A DNA stretch of 64,000 nucleotides, taken from Paludibacterium sp. B53371. Its GTDB lineage: Bacteria > Pseudomonadota > Gammaproteobacteria > Burkholderiales > Chromobacteriaceae. A program made the translations under genes and the position numbers. The notes under the pieces are model-generated. The model was not told where the DNA came from. It searched no databases and saw nothing but the letters and a program-made list of their open reading frames with translations. Location of the stretch: positions 2,242,311 to 2,306,310 of the forward strand of contig NZ_CP069163.1 in NCBI RefSeq assembly GCF_018802765.1, given 5' to 3'. Below are positions 44,598 to 54,380 of the stretch, piece after piece (positions within the stretch are counted from its first letter, which is position 1; each line of letters starts with the position of its first letter).

Positions 44598-45418
44598 CAG
44601 GCCAGCCGCAGTGCGGACAGTGCCTGCTCCAGTACATGGCGGGCCGCCCGTTCATCGCCGCCATCCTGCCGATGCCACAGCACTGACAGTCCGCTCCAGG
44701 CGGCAATCCAGCCCAACAGCCGCTGAGGCACCAGCCCGGCCTCCTCGCAGACCAGGGCCAGCAGACGTTCCAGCCTTCCCGGCTGCAGCACGACGTCCAG
44801 ACAGGGGTTGCAAAACAGATTGGCATAGTCGAAACCACGCTCTCCATACAGCCCCTTGGGATCGATGGCACACCAGCCCCCCACCCCCTGCATGACGTTG
44901 CCGTGGTGCAGGTCGCCGTGTAACAAAGTGACCTCCTGCTGACTGCTCAGCAGCGAAGCCGCCAGGCCGGCAGCCTGACGCAACGCGACCTCCCCTCCGG
45001 CCTGATACTGCAGCAAATCCTGGAACCATTGCGACAAGGGCATCAGGACCGGCAAGGGTTCTGCCCCAGGCCGATGCAACTCGCGCGCCACCCGACACAA
45101 CACCCGGGTCGCCTGATCATCCTGCCCCTGTTGTGACATGAGCGGCAGCGAAGGCTCGGGCAACAGGCGCGCCATCAGCAAGGCCGGCCCATGCAGCCCC
45201 AGCACCGCCGCGGCACCGCGTCCGTCACGCCAGGCCATCCACTGATTGCCGCGGATTTCCTCTTCGGTCAGGGCAATCTTCAGCATCGCCGGCTGACCGC
45301 GCCAGCGTACCGCCTGCAGGACACTGCTGGCGGTATGAAACGGGGCGGCGTCGCGACGCAGTTGCCAATGCGCGATATAGCGCGCCAACAGATCAGATGG
45401 TTGTTGCTCGGCAGTCAT
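44597..45418 (-). CDS. Aminoglycoside/hydroxyurea phosphotransferase-like kinase
   Basis: This 273-aa protein kinase-like phosphotransferase contains the Brenner motif LLHGDLHHGNVM (catalytic Asp) and WCAIDPKGLYGERGFDYANLFCNP (metal-binding Asp), the pattern of the APH(6)/hydroxyurea kinase group. Chromosomal members are often cryptic; the natural substrate is unknown and resistance cannot be inferred. The ATG at 45418 follows GAGGATGTTTC. It is flanked upstream by 258 bp with no visible gene. Confidence 0.82.
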   Translation of the reverse strand: MTAEQQPSDLLARYIAHWQLRRDAAPFHTASSVLQAVRWRGQPAMLKIALTEEEIRGNQWMAWRDGRGAAAVLGLHGPALLMARLLPEPSLPLMSQQGQDDQATRVLCRVARELHRPGAEPLPVLMPLSQWFQDLLQYQAGGEVALRQAAGLAASLLSSQQEVTLLHGDLHHGNVMQGVGGWCAIDPKGLYGERGFDYANLFCNPCLDVVLQPGRLERLLALVCEEAGLVPQRLLGWIAAWSGLSVLWHRQDGGDERAARHVLEQALSALRLA

Positions 45419-45676
45419 GAAACATCCTCGTGATGGAACAAGCCCGGCGGGACAAACGGGTGCCGCATGGCACGGCAAGCCCCCCTCTATCGGTGGCTGA
45501 TAGCAGAGTGGACTATGGAGGACACAAGAAAATTCCTGCCAACGCAGAAAAAGACTGTCTCGTCAAAGTGGCATGGCAAACCATGATGGTTCGTGGAACG
45601 TGCGAACTGCAACTCACTTGGCATGGCTATAGGCGCTGCTGCTATGATGCCATATCGCTGATTCTACCCATCCGAC

Positions 45677-46393
45677 ATGAAACCGATTGCCCTGTTCCAA
45701 CATCACCCCGACGACGGTGCCGGTTACTTTCTTGATTTCGCCCGACGCAGCCATTTGCCTGTCGTCCTGTTTCGCGGCGATATGGGAGAGGCCTTGCCGA
45801 CCACCATTCAGCCGTTCTCTGCCCTGGTGTCGCTGGGCGGACCGATGAGTGTCAATGACCGGCTGGACTTCATCGAATACGAGACGCTGCTGATGGAAGA
45901 AGCCATCGCGCATCAGATCCCGATTCTGGGGCACTGTCTGGGCAGTCAGCTGCTTGCGCGCACCCTGGGGGGCGAGATTCGGGCCAATGCACCGTCCCCG
46001 GTGGAAATCGGCTGGCATCGGGTGGAAGCACTGGACGACCGGCATCCGGACTGGACCGGGATGTTCCGGCTCGGAGAGGTGTTTCAGTGGCATAACGAGA
46101 GCTGGAGCCTGCCAGAAGGCGCAGAACTCCTGCTGGGCAATGCACACTGCGCTCACCAGATGTTCCGTCATGGGCCGCATCTGGGCATGCAATTCCATAT
46201 CGAAATTACCGCCGACAAGATCCGCGCCTGGTGTCGCAGCAGCAGCCACGAACCGGCCCAATGGGCACATTTGCCCTGTGCGCAGTCTGCCGAGGCCATG
46301 CAGCAGGACCTGACGGACAAGGTGGGCCTGTCCAACCGCATGGCCGATGCCATTTATCAACGCTGGAGTCAGGCACTTTATCAGAAAGGGTAA
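45677..46393 (+). CDS. Class I glutamine amidotransferase-like protein
   Basis: This 238-aa single GATase domain related to GMP synthase glutaminase has the nucleophile Cys in [10 protein letters not shown], oxyanion region [10 protein letters not shown], and His/Glu of the triad in MQFHIE. Standalone members hydrolyse or transfer gamma-glutamyl amide nitrogen to unknown acceptors. Its stop lies 2 bases before rraA, so the two are surely co-transcribed. Confidence 0.9.
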   Translation: MKPIALFQHHPDDGAGYFLDFARRSHLPVVLFRGDMGEALPTTIQPFSALVSLGGPMSVNDRLDFIEYETLLMEEAIAHQIPILGHCLGSQLLARTLGGEIRANAPSPVEIGWHRVEALDDRHPDWTGMFRLGEVFQWHNESWSLPEGAELLLGNAHCAHQMFRHGPHLGMQFHIEITADKIRAWCRSSSHEPAQWAHLPCAQSAEAMQQDLTDKVGLSNRMADAIYQRWSQALYQKG

Positions 46394-46395
46394 GC

Positions 46396-46875
46396 ATGGA
46401 TTTTCTGACCACGGACTTGTGCGATGCCCAGCCGGACAAGGTGCAGGTGCTGGAGCCCCTCTTCCGCGCCTATGGCGGCCGGACACGTTTTGGCGGCCAG
46501 ATGGTGACGCTCAAGCTGTTTGAGGACAATGCCCTGGTGCGCAGCACACTCTCCGAGCCGGGACGGGGCCGCGTTCTGGTGGTGGACGGCGGCGGCTCTT
46601 TGCGCTGTGCGCTGCTGGGTGATCAGCTGGGCGAGCTGGCCGTGCAAAACGGCTGGGCCGGGGTGCTGGTCTTTGGCGCCATCCGGGATTCGGTCGCGCT
46701 GGGTAAACTGCCGCTCGGGATTCGTGCCCTGAATACTCACCCCATGAAATCGATCAAGCGCGGGGAAGGTCAGCGGGATCTGTCTTTGCGTTTTGCCGGC
46801 GTGACACTCCAGCCTGGTCATTGGCTGTATGCCGATGAGGACGGGATCATCGTCAGCGCCGACGCCCTGCTCTGA
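46396..46875 (+). CDS. rraA: RraA family protein
   Basis: The 159-aa product carries [58 protein letters not shown] and the [14 protein letters not shown] segment. Family members either inhibit RNase E or act as 4-hydroxy-4-methyl-2-oxoglutarate/oxaloacetate aldolases; the Gly-x-x-Arg-Asp aldolase residues (GAIRDS) are present, so enzymatic activity is possible. AAAGGGTAAGC precedes the ATG. Confidence 0.92.
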   Translation: MDFLTTDLCDAQPDKVQVLEPLFRAYGGRTRFGGQMVTLKLFEDNALVRSTLSEPGRGRVLVVDGGGSLRCALLGDQLGELAVQNGWAGVLVFGAIRDSVALGKLPLGIRALNTHPMKSIKRGEGQRDLSLRFAGVTLQPGHWLYADEDGIIVSADALL

Positions 46876-46891
46876 CCTGCCCGCCCAGGGC

Positions 46892-47350
46892 CTAGCCGGA
46901 TTCGAGCTGGTGCGAACGCCGGCGCGGATGGGGCTGGCTGCCCTCTTCCACCGAACGTTCATGCACGGGCAGCCCCCCCAGTTGTGCCGGCTCGGCCCAG
47001 GGCAGGTGGCTAGCCCACCAGGTATGATGCTCTGGCTGCAGCCACTGCGGCTGATCCAGCGAGCACAGCGTCAGATCCACCTCACCCGGATCGGATTCAT
47101 GGCGATAACTGAGCGTGGTGCCGCAACGCCGGCAAAAGCCGCGCTCCACCGCGGCCGAAGACCGATACAGCGCCTGCGCCTCGCCGCGCCACTCCACCTC
47201 CGAGACCCGGACGGTAAACCAGGACACAAAGGCGGCCCCGCTGGCCTTGCGGCAGGTCTTGCAATGGCAGTGTGTCAGGTAGCCCGGGACGCCTCGCACC
47301 ACATAGCGAATCGAGCCGCACAAACAACCTCCGGTGAGTTGATCCTGCAT
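46892..47350 (-). CDS. GFA-family zinc-binding protein
   Basis: The 152-aa product has the glutathione-dependent formaldehyde-activating enzyme fold: GGCLCGSIRY, THCHCKTCRKASGAAF and GFCRRCGTTLSY supply seven Cys for two zinc sites. Most such proteins have no proven activity. The C-terminal tail (SVEEGSQPHPRRRSHQLESG) looks extended compared with relatives. GGAGTGCAGC precedes the ATG. It is divergent from the MarR gene and may share its operator. Confidence 0.88.
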   Translation of the reverse strand: MQDQLTGGCLCGSIRYVVRGVPGYLTHCHCKTCRKASGAAFVSWFTVRVSEVEWRGEAQALYRSSAAVERGFCRRCGTTLSYRHESDPGEVDLTLCSLDQPQWLQPEHHTWWASHLPWAEPAQLGGLPVHERSVEEGSQPHPRRRSHQLESG

Positions 47351-47419
47351 GCTGCACTCCTTTGCCGACGGCGGTGACGGTGTCCCTACTATGCATGTCG
47401 CATGGAGAAATGCCAAGTA

Positions 47420-47457
47420 AACCATTTGACGATGGTTGCCTGGGCAATATATTGTCC
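47420..47457 (+). promoter_or_regulatory. marR promoter overlaid by two palindromes
   Basis: TTGACG (47426-47431), a 16-base gap and TATATT (47448-47453) form a good sigma-70 promoter. The -35 lies within AACCAT-n6-ATGGTT (47420-47437) and the -10 within GGGCAATATATTGTCC (47442-47457). Transcription should start at about 47460-47462. Both palindromes are positioned for autorepression by the MarR product. Confidence 0.65.
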
Positions 47458-47461
47458 GTCC

Positions 47462-47929
47462 ATGACATGGAATGACACCCCCTTTCGGGTCACCCCGGAA
47501 GACCTGACCTGCGTCCCCTCCTCCGAAGCATTGGGCTATCTCATCCTCGGCGCCAAAAGGCGACTGACCGAGATACTGGAAGAGGAGTTGGCGCCACTGG
47601 GCCTGACTGCGGCACAATCGGCCGTGATCATGCAGCTCTACCGCGGCGAAGAAAACACGCCGGCCGGCTTCTGCCGGCTGCTGGATTACGACCCTGGTGC
47701 CATGACCCGGCTGCTGTACCGTATCGAGCACAAGGGACTGTTGCGTCGCGCGCAAAACCCGCAGGACCGGCGGTCTTTCCGCTTCGAACTCACCGAGGCC
47801 GGACGCGCGCTGTGCCCGGCGATGCTCGAGAGGATTTGCCAGGCTCACAATCGCCTGCTGGCCGGACTCGGCCAGCAGGATGCCGACACCTTGCGGCGAC
47901 TGCTTCAGTGCATCTTGCGGCGCCACTAA
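47462..47929 (+). CDS. MarR-family transcriptional regulator
   Basis: The 155-aa product has a MarR winged helix (about 55-125: LTAAQSAVIMQLYRGEENTPAGFCRLLDYDPGAMTRLLYRIEHKGLLRRAQNPQDRRSFRFELTEAGR). The beta-wing DRRS contains the expected Arg. Start: the ATG at 47462 coincides with the predicted transcription start, so the mRNA may be leaderless; an upstream ATG at 47402 would lie before the promoter. It probably represses itself and perhaps the divergent GFA gene. It is convergent with the cytolysin gene, 19 bases away. Confidence 0.88.
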   Translation: MTWNDTPFRVTPEDLTCVPSSEALGYLILGAKRRLTEILEEELAPLGLTAAQSAVIMQLYRGEENTPAGFCRLLDYDPGAMTRLLYRIEHKGLLRRAQNPQDRRSFRFELTEAGRALCPAMLERICQAHNRLLAGLGQQDADTLRRLLQCILRRH

Positions 47930-47948
47930 GCCCCCAGACCAGGTTTGA

Positions 47949-49700
47949 CTATGGCGTGATGCCCCCGCTCGCCGGCGTGAGCGGGTAGGCTCGCCAGGCG
48001 CAAGCCGGCTGCAGCGGGTCGTCACACTGGCGGCCAAGCCCCAGAAGGGCCGCACCGGCCTGGCGATTCTCGGCGCGGATGCTCAGCACCTGCTCTTGCA
48101 ACAAATTGACCAGCCGGTCCTGATGTTCGCCCTGCCAGCGCCACTCGAAATGCCCCCCCGGCTGGCAGCGCTCGCTGCGCAAGCGGCCATCCCTGGCCAG
48201 GGTCAGACAAAGCACCGGTCGCGCCACCGCATACAGTTGCCGCTGACGATTCAGTGCCCACCCCTGTCCGGAAGACTGATCGCAAGCCCGCCCGGACACC
48301 TCCCCGCCTTCCCGGTGCCAGGTCAGACAATACTGGGCGTCATGACGCCAGGCACGCACCTGCAAGGGGAGTTCAGGCCGGAACAGCGGTGCGGACCAGT
48401 CCACGGTGACCGTTGTCGCCAGCGACAGATCATGGCTGCTGGCATAGTGGGCAATCTGCGTGGGCGTGATGCGTGACAGGGCCGCCATGACCCTGGCCTC
48501 GGCGCGGATCTGAAAGCGTGTACTGCCCTGTTCGTCCACCGGCACCTGCCAGGTTGCCAGCATGCCGGGCAGGAAATTGGCATGAGACAGCCCGCTGAAC
48601 AATTCGCTGCGTACCGGCAGCGCCCCCTCGCGGATCTCGTCGTCGCTGCGGAACATCTGCTCGTCCAGACCCAGCTGCCATTGCAGGTCCAGCAGATTGC
48701 CGCGCGTTCGGTTGAGCACCCGATACTCCTGCAATGGATAGCGCAGGGTGGTGGAGCGGGTTTCGCCAGACTGCCGGCTCTCCCCCAGGGAAACGCCGGC
48801 ACTGCTGCCGTGCAGGGACAGTCCGGCCTGGAGCTGCCGCTGCTGCGTCGCACTGCGGCTGATATCGACCGTGGTCCCGCGCGCCTGATTTCTCGGCTCA
48901 TGCTCCAGCAATTGCAGATGGGCAGGGCCATCCGGCTCGATCGTGATGGCATAGTGGCCGGCATAAGGCCCGAACCAGCTGTGCCGCAAGGTCCGGCCAC
49001 GATCCAGCGTCAACTGCTGATGCTGCTGCGGGGACAGATGCCAGCCGCTGCCCCCGGCCTCACCGGCGCCCAGCGACAGGCGCAGATACTTGCCGGCCGG
49101 CCAGCCGGGCGGTGCCCCCGGGCTGTCGGAAGAAAAATGATCCAGACGCAGACGGGTCTGGAATGTCGCCCTGCCCTCGCAGGCATCTTGCGGATTCTCC
49201 AGACTGATGCGCCCCAGAAACCCCTTGCCGATATCCCGCGCCAGCGGACAAGGCTGCGGACCGTGCACCAGCGTCAGTGACAGGGTATGTGCGGTCAGCG
49301 TCTGGCTGAGGCCGAGGCTGCGCCGTATGCGCCGGGGCGAGTGCTGTTGTTCGCGCCAGGCGGCGGCGAGCTGCGGCGCACTGCCCGCCTGACCGGCCAG
49401 CACGGCCAGACTGCCATCCGGCTGGCGCGACACCAGCAGAAGCGGCAAGGACACTGACAGCCCCAGCCATCGGCGCGTGAGCATCGCCGCCTCAGCAAGG
49501 CCCGCGACCCGCTGATCGAAAACCAGCGGCCCCTGTCCGGGCTGCGGCAAGGGGGGAAAGGGTTGACCCGGCATCAGCGTCAGCGGCCGGGCCGCCTGAC
49601 CGGCCAGCGCAGCCAGCAAGGCGGCGGCATCCGGCGTCATCGCCATAAGCGAGGTACTGAACAGCAAGGGGGCAGTATGCAGACAACGGGAATAGCGCAT
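47949..49700 (-). CDS. Secreted pore-forming cytolysin, Vibrio cholerae cytolysin-like
   Basis: The 583-aa product starts MRYSRCLHTAPLLFSTSLMA, a probable export signal, after AGGAGACGATC. The central part follows the order of V. cholerae cytolysin (leukocidin/haemolysin superfamily): an alternating Ser/Thr/Gly stretch (about 290-325) that would be the membrane-inserting hairpin, then EYRVLNRTRGN, LSHANFLPGM, DEQGSTRF and TTVTVDWSAPLF. The C-terminal third (about 440-575) is a beta-trefoil lectin (QYCLTW, LCLTLARDG, HFEWRW). The beta-prism domain of VCC is missing. The N-terminal about 130 residues may be a pro-region. Assignment rests on recalled pattern matches, not on an alignment score. 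Confidence 0.72.
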   Translation of the reverse strand: MRYSRCLHTAPLLFSTSLMAMTPDAAALLAALAGQAARPLTLMPGQPFPPLPQPGQGPLVFDQRVAGLAEAAMLTRRWLGLSVSLPLLLVSRQPDGSLAVLAGQAGSAPQLAAAWREQQHSPRRIRRSLGLSQTLTAHTLSLTLVHGPQPCPLARDIGKGFLGRISLENPQDACEGRATFQTRLRLDHFSSDSPGAPPGWPAGKYLRLSLGAGEAGGSGWHLSPQQHQQLTLDRGRTLRHSWFGPYAGHYAITIEPDGPAHLQLLEHEPRNQARGTTVDISRSATQQRQLQAGLSLHGSSAGVSLGESRQSGETRSTTLRYPLQEYRVLNRTRGNLLDLQWQLGLDEQMFRSDDEIREGALPVRSELFSGLSHANFLPGMLATWQVPVDEQGSTRFQIRAEARVMAALSRITPTQIAHYASSHDLSLATTVTVDWSAPLFRPELPLQVRAWRHDAQYCLTWHREGGEVSGRACDQSSGQGWALNRQRQLYAVARPVLCLTLARDGRLRSERCQPGGHFEWRWQGEHQDRLVNLLQEQVLSIRAENRQAGAALLGLGRQCDDPLQPACAWRAYPLTPASGGITP

Positions 49701-49780
49701 GATCGTCTCCTGACAAGAAGAGCGTTCACGCTAGCCAAGCTGACGCACGCAGGCCAGTTGGCGCGGCAGGGGCCGGAAAC

Positions 49781-49808
49781 AAAAACACCCCGCCATCGGG
49801 CGGGGTGT
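49781..49808 (-). terminator. Terminator after panD
   Basis: ACACCCCGCC (49785-49794) pairs with the GGCGGGGTGT ending at 49808. Read on the minus strand it is followed by TTTTTGTTT. It separates the pan operon from the cytolysin gene. Confidence 0.87.
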
Positions 49809-49826
49809 CGTCATCGGCCGTCAGCC

Positions 49827-50207
49827 TCAGGCTGGCTGGGTCGGGATGGCGTGCTGCAGCTCGGTCATCTGGTTCTTGTCATCGACAAAGACCAGACGCG
49901 GGCGCAGCCCGGCGAGTTCATGCTCCTCGTACTGGGCAAAGGTGGCGATGATCAGCAGGTCGCCCACCGCCGCACGACGCGCCGCCGAGCCATTGACCGA
50001 AATGATGCCGGAGCCGCGCTCGGCCTTGATGGCGTAAGTGGCAAAGCGCTCGCCGTTGGTGACATTCCAGATCTGGATCTCTTCGAATTCGCGGATGTCG
50101 GCGGCTTCGAGCAGGTTTTCGTCAATGGCGCAGGATCCGATGTAGTGCAGTTCGGAATGCGTGGCGGTGACGCGGTGCAGCTTGGATTTCAGCATGGTAC
50201 GTTGCAT
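49827..50207 (-). CDS. panD: Aspartate 1-decarboxylase
   Basis: This 126-aa pyruvoyl enzyme makes beta-alanine from aspartate. The self-cleavage site Gly24-Ser25 is in YIGSCAID, and the start [13 protein letters not shown] matches the family. The catalytic Tyr context ([11 protein letters not shown]) and [15 protein letters not shown] are present. It is the last gene of the pantothenate run, 11 bases after panC. Confidence 0.97.
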   Translation of the reverse strand: MQRTMLKSKLHRVTATHSELHYIGSCAIDENLLEAADIREFEEIQIWNVTNGERFATYAIKAERGSGIISVNGSAARRAAVGDLLIIATFAQYEEHELAGLRPRLVFVDDKNQMTELQHAIPTQPA

Positions 50208-50218
50208 AGGGCTCTCCT

Positions 50219-51055
50219 TCAGGCGCGGCGCACGTCGATATTGTCGATCAGGCGGGTCTTGCCCAGGCGGGCAGCGACCAGCACCACAACGTGTTTCTCA
50301 CCGGCATGGGCAATTTCCAGGGTATCGGCCTGACGGACCTCGACATAGTCGACCTGCCAGCCATGGGCTTCCAGATCCTGTCTGGCACGGCATTCCATGT
50401 CGGCATAGTCATGGTCGCCGGCCAGCAGGCGATCACGGATTTGTGTCAGGTTGCGATACAGGCGCGGGGCCTCGGCACGTTCTTCCGCGCTCAGATAGCC
50501 ATTGCGCGAGGACAGCGCCAGTCCGTCCGCCGCACGGCCGGTATCGACGCCGACAATCTCGATGTCCACATCCAGATCCGCCACCATGGCGCGGATCACG
50601 TGCAGTTGCTGGAAGTCCTTCTTGCCGAAGCAGGCGACATCCGGCTTGACGATATTGAACAGCTTGGTCACCACCGTGGCCACGCCACGGAAATGCCCGG
50701 GACGGAATGCCCCGCACAGCTCATTCTGGATATGCGGCGGCTCGACGTTGAAGTCCTGCTTCACGCGCGGGTAGAGCTCGTGCTCATCGGGGAAAAACAG
50801 CACATCGACGCCGGCGTCGATCAGCTTCTGGCAATCGGCCTCGAAGGTACGCGGATAGGCACCAAAATCCTCACCCTGACCGAACTGCAGCCGGTTGACG
50901 AAGATGCTGACCACCACTTTCGGCGCCTGGCGATGTGCTTCGCTCACCAGCGCCAGATGCCCTTCATGCAGATTACCCATGGTCGGAACAAATGCCACCC
51001 GGCCAGCCGTCTTGCGCCAGGCGCGCATGTCGGCGATCGTGCGGATGATTTCCAT
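50219..51055 (-). CDS. panC: Pantothenate synthetase
   Basis: This 278-aa ligase joins pantoate and beta-alanine with ATP. It contains [16 protein letters not shown] (HxGH nucleotidyl motif), [24 protein letters not shown] and the KMSKS-like LSSRNGYLS. The N of FVN is followed by RLQF where PTQF is more usual. It follows panB after 16 bases. Confidence 0.96.
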   Translation of the reverse strand: MEIIRTIADMRAWRKTAGRVAFVPTMGNLHEGHLALVSEAHRQAPKVVVSIFVNRLQFGQGEDFGAYPRTFEADCQKLIDAGVDVLFFPDEHELYPRVKQDFNVEPPHIQNELCGAFRPGHFRGVATVVTKLFNIVKPDVACFGKKDFQQLHVIRAMVADLDVDIEIVGVDTGRAADGLALSSRNGYLSAEERAEAPRLYRNLTQIRDRLLAGDHDYADMECRARQDLEAHGWQVDYVEVRQADTLEIAHAGEKHVVVLVAARLGKTRLIDNIDVRRA

Positions 51056-51071
51056 TTTTATGTCAGTCCTT

Positions 51072-51863
51072 TCAGAAGCAATGTTCGGGCGCCGGGAAAC
51101 TCTGATCTTTCACCGCACGCACATAGGCGGCGACAGCGTCCTGAATGCTGTCGGCCCCCTGGAGGAAATTCTTGACGAAGCGGGCCTTCTTGCCCGGATA
51201 GACGCCCAGCATGTCATGCAGCACCAGCACCTGGCCCCCGACGTCGACGCCGGCACCGATACCGATGGTCGGTACGGGCACGGCCTGGCTGATGCGGCCG
51301 GCCAGTTCGGCCGGCACACACTCCATCAGCACCAGACTGGCGCCCGCTTCGGCCAGGGAGGTGGCATCGTGCAGGATGCGCTCGGCATCGGACTCGCTCT
51401 TGCCCTGGACGCGATAACCGCCAAAGGCATTGACGAACTGGGGCGTCAGGCCGATGTGCGAGCACACCGGAATACCGCGCTCCACCAGGAAGCGGGTGGT
51501 CTCCGCCATGAAGGCGCCGCCTTCCAGCTTGACCATATGCGCGCCGGCCTGGATCAGCCGTGCCGAGCTGGCAAACGCCTGCTGTGGCGATTCCTGGTAG
51601 CTGCCGAACGGCAGGTCGGCCAGAATCAGGGCCCGCTTGGCACCGCGCGCCACACAGCGTGTGTGGTAGACCATGTCGTCCAGGCTCACCGGCAGGGTTG
51701 AATCGTTGGCCTGCACGACCATGCCGAGCGAGTCGCCGATCAACAGAATATCGACGCCGGCCTCATCCAGCAGGGTGGCAAAGCTGGCGTCGTAGCAAGT
51801 CAGCATGGCGATCTTCTGACCTTCCTGTGCCATCTTGCCCAACGTGCTCACAGTCATTTTCAT
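51072..51863 (-). CDS. panB: 3-methyl-2-oxobutanoate hydroxymethyltransferase
   Basis: This 263-aa TIM-barrel enzyme makes ketopantoate using methylenetetrahydrofolate. Seen are [64 protein letters not shown] and [21 protein letters not shown]. Four in-frame ATGs lie close together; the one at 51863 leaves 9 bases to GAGG. Folate dependence fits the nearby folK. Confidence 0.95.
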   Translation of the reverse strand: MKMTVSTLGKMAQEGQKIAMLTCYDASFATLLDEAGVDILLIGDSLGMVVQANDSTLPVSLDDMVYHTRCVARGAKRALILADLPFGSYQESPQQAFASSARLIQAGAHMVKLEGGAFMAETTRFLVERGIPVCSHIGLTPQFVNAFGGYRVQGKSESDAERILHDATSLAEAGASLVLMECVPAELAGRISQAVPVPTIGIGAGVDVGGQVLVLHDMLGVYPGKKARFVKNFLQGADSIQDAVAAYVRAVKDQSFPAPEHCF

Positions 51864-51889
51864 GCCCATCATCCTCGTGGCGTCGGAAC

Positions 51890-52516
51890 TCAGACGCTTT
51901 TATTGAAGTAGCTGCGTTGTCCGCGCATCTCGTTGATGCAGCGCAACAATAAATCAAAATCTTCCTGATTATCAATCAGATTCAGGTGGTCGGTATTGAC
52001 GATCAACAGCGGTGCCGCCTCGTAGTCATAGAAGAACTGGCTATAGGCCTCATGCACTCGCTTGATGTAGCCATCGGGGAAGCTGGCCTGCTCGCGTGCC
52101 GCCAGCCGGCTGTTCAGTGTGTCCGGCGAGGCCTCGAGATAGATCACCAGATCGGGTACCGGATGTTCGACCTGCAGGGCGGCCGCCAGACGGCGGTACA
52201 GCGCCAGCTCGTCGCGATCCAGATTGATGCCGGCAAACAGGTCATCGCGCTCGAACATGAAGTCGGCCACCCGCGGCTGATTCATCAGTTCGCCATGCTG
52301 CATCTGGGCCGCGATTTCACGCCGCGCCAGCATGAAGCTGAGCTGCGCCGACAGGGCATGGTGCTGGAACTGGCTGTAGAAGCGCGGCAGGAAGGGGTTT
52401 TCCTCCGGACGCTCGGCCACCAGCTGCATGCCCCAGTGATCGGCCAGGCGTCGGGCCAGCGTTGATTTGCCGGCACCGATCGGGCCTTCCACCACCACGT
52501 AGCGTTTGGTATTCAT
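51890..52516 (-). CDS. Deoxynucleoside kinase
   Basis: This 208-aa P-loop kinase of the dNK/dGK family has Walker [10 protein letters not shown], the [11 protein letters not shown] substrate loop, the [10 protein letters not shown] (ERS-like) motif and the LID-like [11 protein letters not shown] region. It salvages purine or pyrimidine deoxynucleosides. In Neisseriales and other betaproteobacteria it lies between folK and panB, as here. Its start overlaps the folK stop by 4 bases. Confidence 0.9.
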   Translation of the reverse strand: MNTKRYVVVEGPIGAGKSTLARRLADHWGMQLVAERPEENPFLPRFYSQFQHHALSAQLSFMLARREIAAQMQHGELMNQPRVADFMFERDDLFAGINLDRDELALYRRLAAALQVEHPVPDLVIYLEASPDTLNSRLAAREQASFPDGYIKRVHEAYSQFFYDYEAAPLLIVNTDHLNLIDNQEDFDLLLRCINEMRGQRSYFNKSV

Positions 52517-53016
52517 TCAGGTCTCTCGTTGTCGTCGGCCGGCAGGCGTTCAATGCCCTCCGGCACAAGGCGTGCCGCCAGTTCGCCGACCAGACCATGG
52601 GCGCCCAGCGACAAATCGGCCGCCAGTTCCGCCAGCGGCAGCAGGACGAAGGCACGTTCATGCATGCGCGGATGCGGCAGGGTCAGCTCGGTCGTCTCGA
52701 GGGTAGTGCCGGCCATCCACAGCAGATCCAGATCCAGGATGCGTGGTGCGTTGCGGAAGCTGCGAACCCGACCGAAGCCGGCCTCGATGTCCAGCAGGGC
52801 ATGCAGCAGGTCAAGCGGGGTCAGTTCGGTGTCGAGTTCAGCGACGGCATTGATGAAATCAGGCTGGTCGAGGTAGCCGACCGGTGCGGTACGATACAGT
52901 GCGGAGGTCTGCAACAGCCGGGTCGCCGGCAACAAGGCAAGGGCCGCAAAGGCGGCCCTGATCTGTTGTGCCGGGTCCTGCAGATTGCTCCCCAGCGCGA
53001 CAAAGGCACGCGTCAT
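52513..53016 (-). CDS. folK: 2-amino-4-hydroxy-6-hydroxymethyldihydropteridine pyrophosphokinase
   Basis: This 167-aa HPPK transfers pyrophosphate from ATP in folate synthesis. It starts MTRAFVALGSNLQDP and carries SALYRTAPVGYLDQPDFINAV, RNAPRILDLDLLW and LPHPRMHERAFVLLPLAE, the full HPPK signature. It overlaps both neighbours by 4 bases, so pcnB-folK-kinase are translationally coupled. Confidence 0.97.
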   Translation of the reverse strand: MTRAFVALGSNLQDPAQQIRAAFAALALLPATRLLQTSALYRTAPVGYLDQPDFINAVAELDTELTPLDLLHALLDIEAGFGRVRSFRNAPRILDLDLLWMAGTTLETTELTLPHPRMHERAFVLLPLAELAADLSLGAHGLVGELAARLVPEGIERLPADDNERPE

Positions 53017-54380
53017 GCATCGCTCTCCGGCGTGCCCCCGCCGGCACCGGGTTTGCGGCGACGGCGCGGACGACGCTTTCGCGGTGCACGGGCTTCGGCA
53101 GTATCACCGACCTTGGCTTCGTTCATCAGCGCTTCACGTTCTTCGGCATCACCGTGCTGGAACTCGGACCACCAGGTCACCAGACTGCGCGGCACTTCAC
53201 CGGCCTCCGCACGCAGCGCCAGGAAGTCATAGGCGGCACGGAAGCGCGGTTGTTCGAGGAAGCGATAGGGACGCTGGCCGATGCGGCTGTCGAAGCGCGA
53301 CTGCAGGGTCCAGATCTCACGCATGGTCACGCTGTAGCGCCGTGGAATCGCCAGGGCTTCATCCTGCTCGCCTTCCACCTCGCCGATGGCATGCAGCAGC
53401 GCCGGCAAGGCACGCTCGCCGCGTTCCTGCAGCGACTGCCAGCGCTGATTCACCTGACGCCACAGCAGTGTGGCCAGCAGGAAACCGACCGAGATCGGCT
53501 TGTCTTCACGAATGCGGGCATCGGTGCTGGCCAGGGCCAGCTTGAGGAAGCGGTGATCATCGCTCTCGTCGCCGAGTACGGCGTCCAGCAGCGGGAAGGC
53601 CCCGTGGGACAGTCCTTCGTCACGCAATTTCATCAGACAGGCATAGGCATGTCCCGACATCAGCAGCTTGAGCATTTCGTCGAACAGACGGGCGGCCGGT
53701 TCGCGCTTGAGCAGGTGGGCATGCGAACGGATCGGCTTTTGCGTGTGCTCGTCGATCTCGAACCCCAGCTTGGCGGCGAGACGCACGGCGCGCAGCATGC
53801 GTACCGGATCTTCCTGATAACGCTTGGCCGGCTGGCCGATCATCACCAGCTTGCGGGCCTTGAGGTCCTTGACGCCGTGCTGGTAGTCGATGATGGTTTC
53901 GGTCGACGGATCATAGAACAGGGCATTGACGGTGAAGTCGCGCCGGTGCGCGTCCTCTTCCTGGCTGCCGTAGCTGTTGTCGGCCATGATGCGGCCGGTT
54001 TCATTGGTGTCGTTGATGCTGCCGCCGCGGAAGGTGGTCACCTCGATGGTTTCCGGCCCCATCATCACGTGCACGATGCGGAAGCGGCGGCCGATGATGC
54101 GGGAACGACGGAAACAATGATGGACCTGCTCGGGCGTGGCATTGGTCGCGACGTCAAAGTCTTTCGGGACGACGCCGAGCAGCAGATCGCGCACGGCCCC
54201 GCCGACCACGAAGGCGGCATAGCCGTCTTCCTGCAGACGTGTGGTGACCTTGAGCGCAGCGCGACTGATTTGCTCGCGGCGAACGCCATGCTGCGCCAGC
54301 GGAATCACACGCGGGCGGGCCCGACCTTTGCCCAGGCCTGCGGGCAGTTCGAGCATTTTTCGGAAAAGCTTGCGGATCAT
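53013..54380 (-). CDS. pcnB: Poly(A) polymerase I
   Basis: This 455-aa class II nucleotidyltransferase adds poly(A) tails that promote RNA decay. The catalytic signature is FVVGGAVRDLLLGVVPKDFDVATNATPEQV, followed by RRSRIIGRRFRIVHV, the RRDFTVNAL motif and the neck region QEDPVRMLRAVRLAAKLGF. A basic C-terminal tail (PRKRRPRRRRKPG) is typical of PcnB and separates it from CCA-adding enzymes. First gene of the run to panD. Confidence 0.95.
   Translation of the reverse strand: MIRKLFRKMLELPAGLGKGRARPRVIPLAQHGVRREQISRAALKVTTRLQEDGYAAFVVGGAVRDLLLGVVPKDFDVATNATPEQVHHCFRRSRIIGRRFRIVHVMMGPETIEVTTFRGGSINDTNETGRIMADNSYGSQEEDAHRRDFTVNALFYDPSTETIIDYQHGVKDLKARKLVMIGQPAKRYQEDPVRMLRAVRLAAKLGFEIDEHTQKPIRSHAHLLKREPAARLFDEMLKLLMSGHAYACLMKLRDEGLSHGAFPLLDAVLGDESDDHRFLKLALASTDARIREDKPISVGFLLATLLWRQVNQRWQSLQERGERALPALLHAIGEVEGEQDEALAIPRRYSVTMREIWTLQSRFDSRIGQRPYRFLEQPRFRAAYDFLALRAEAGEVPRSLVTWWSEFQHGDAEEREALMNEAKVGDTAEARAPRKRRPRRRRKPGAGGGTPESDA

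Noticed and set aside
44597..45418. Acquired aminoglycoside resistance gene
   Set aside because: The kinase is GC-rich like its neighbours, has no mobile-element context and belongs to a group with many housekeeping or cryptic members; resistance cannot be claimed.
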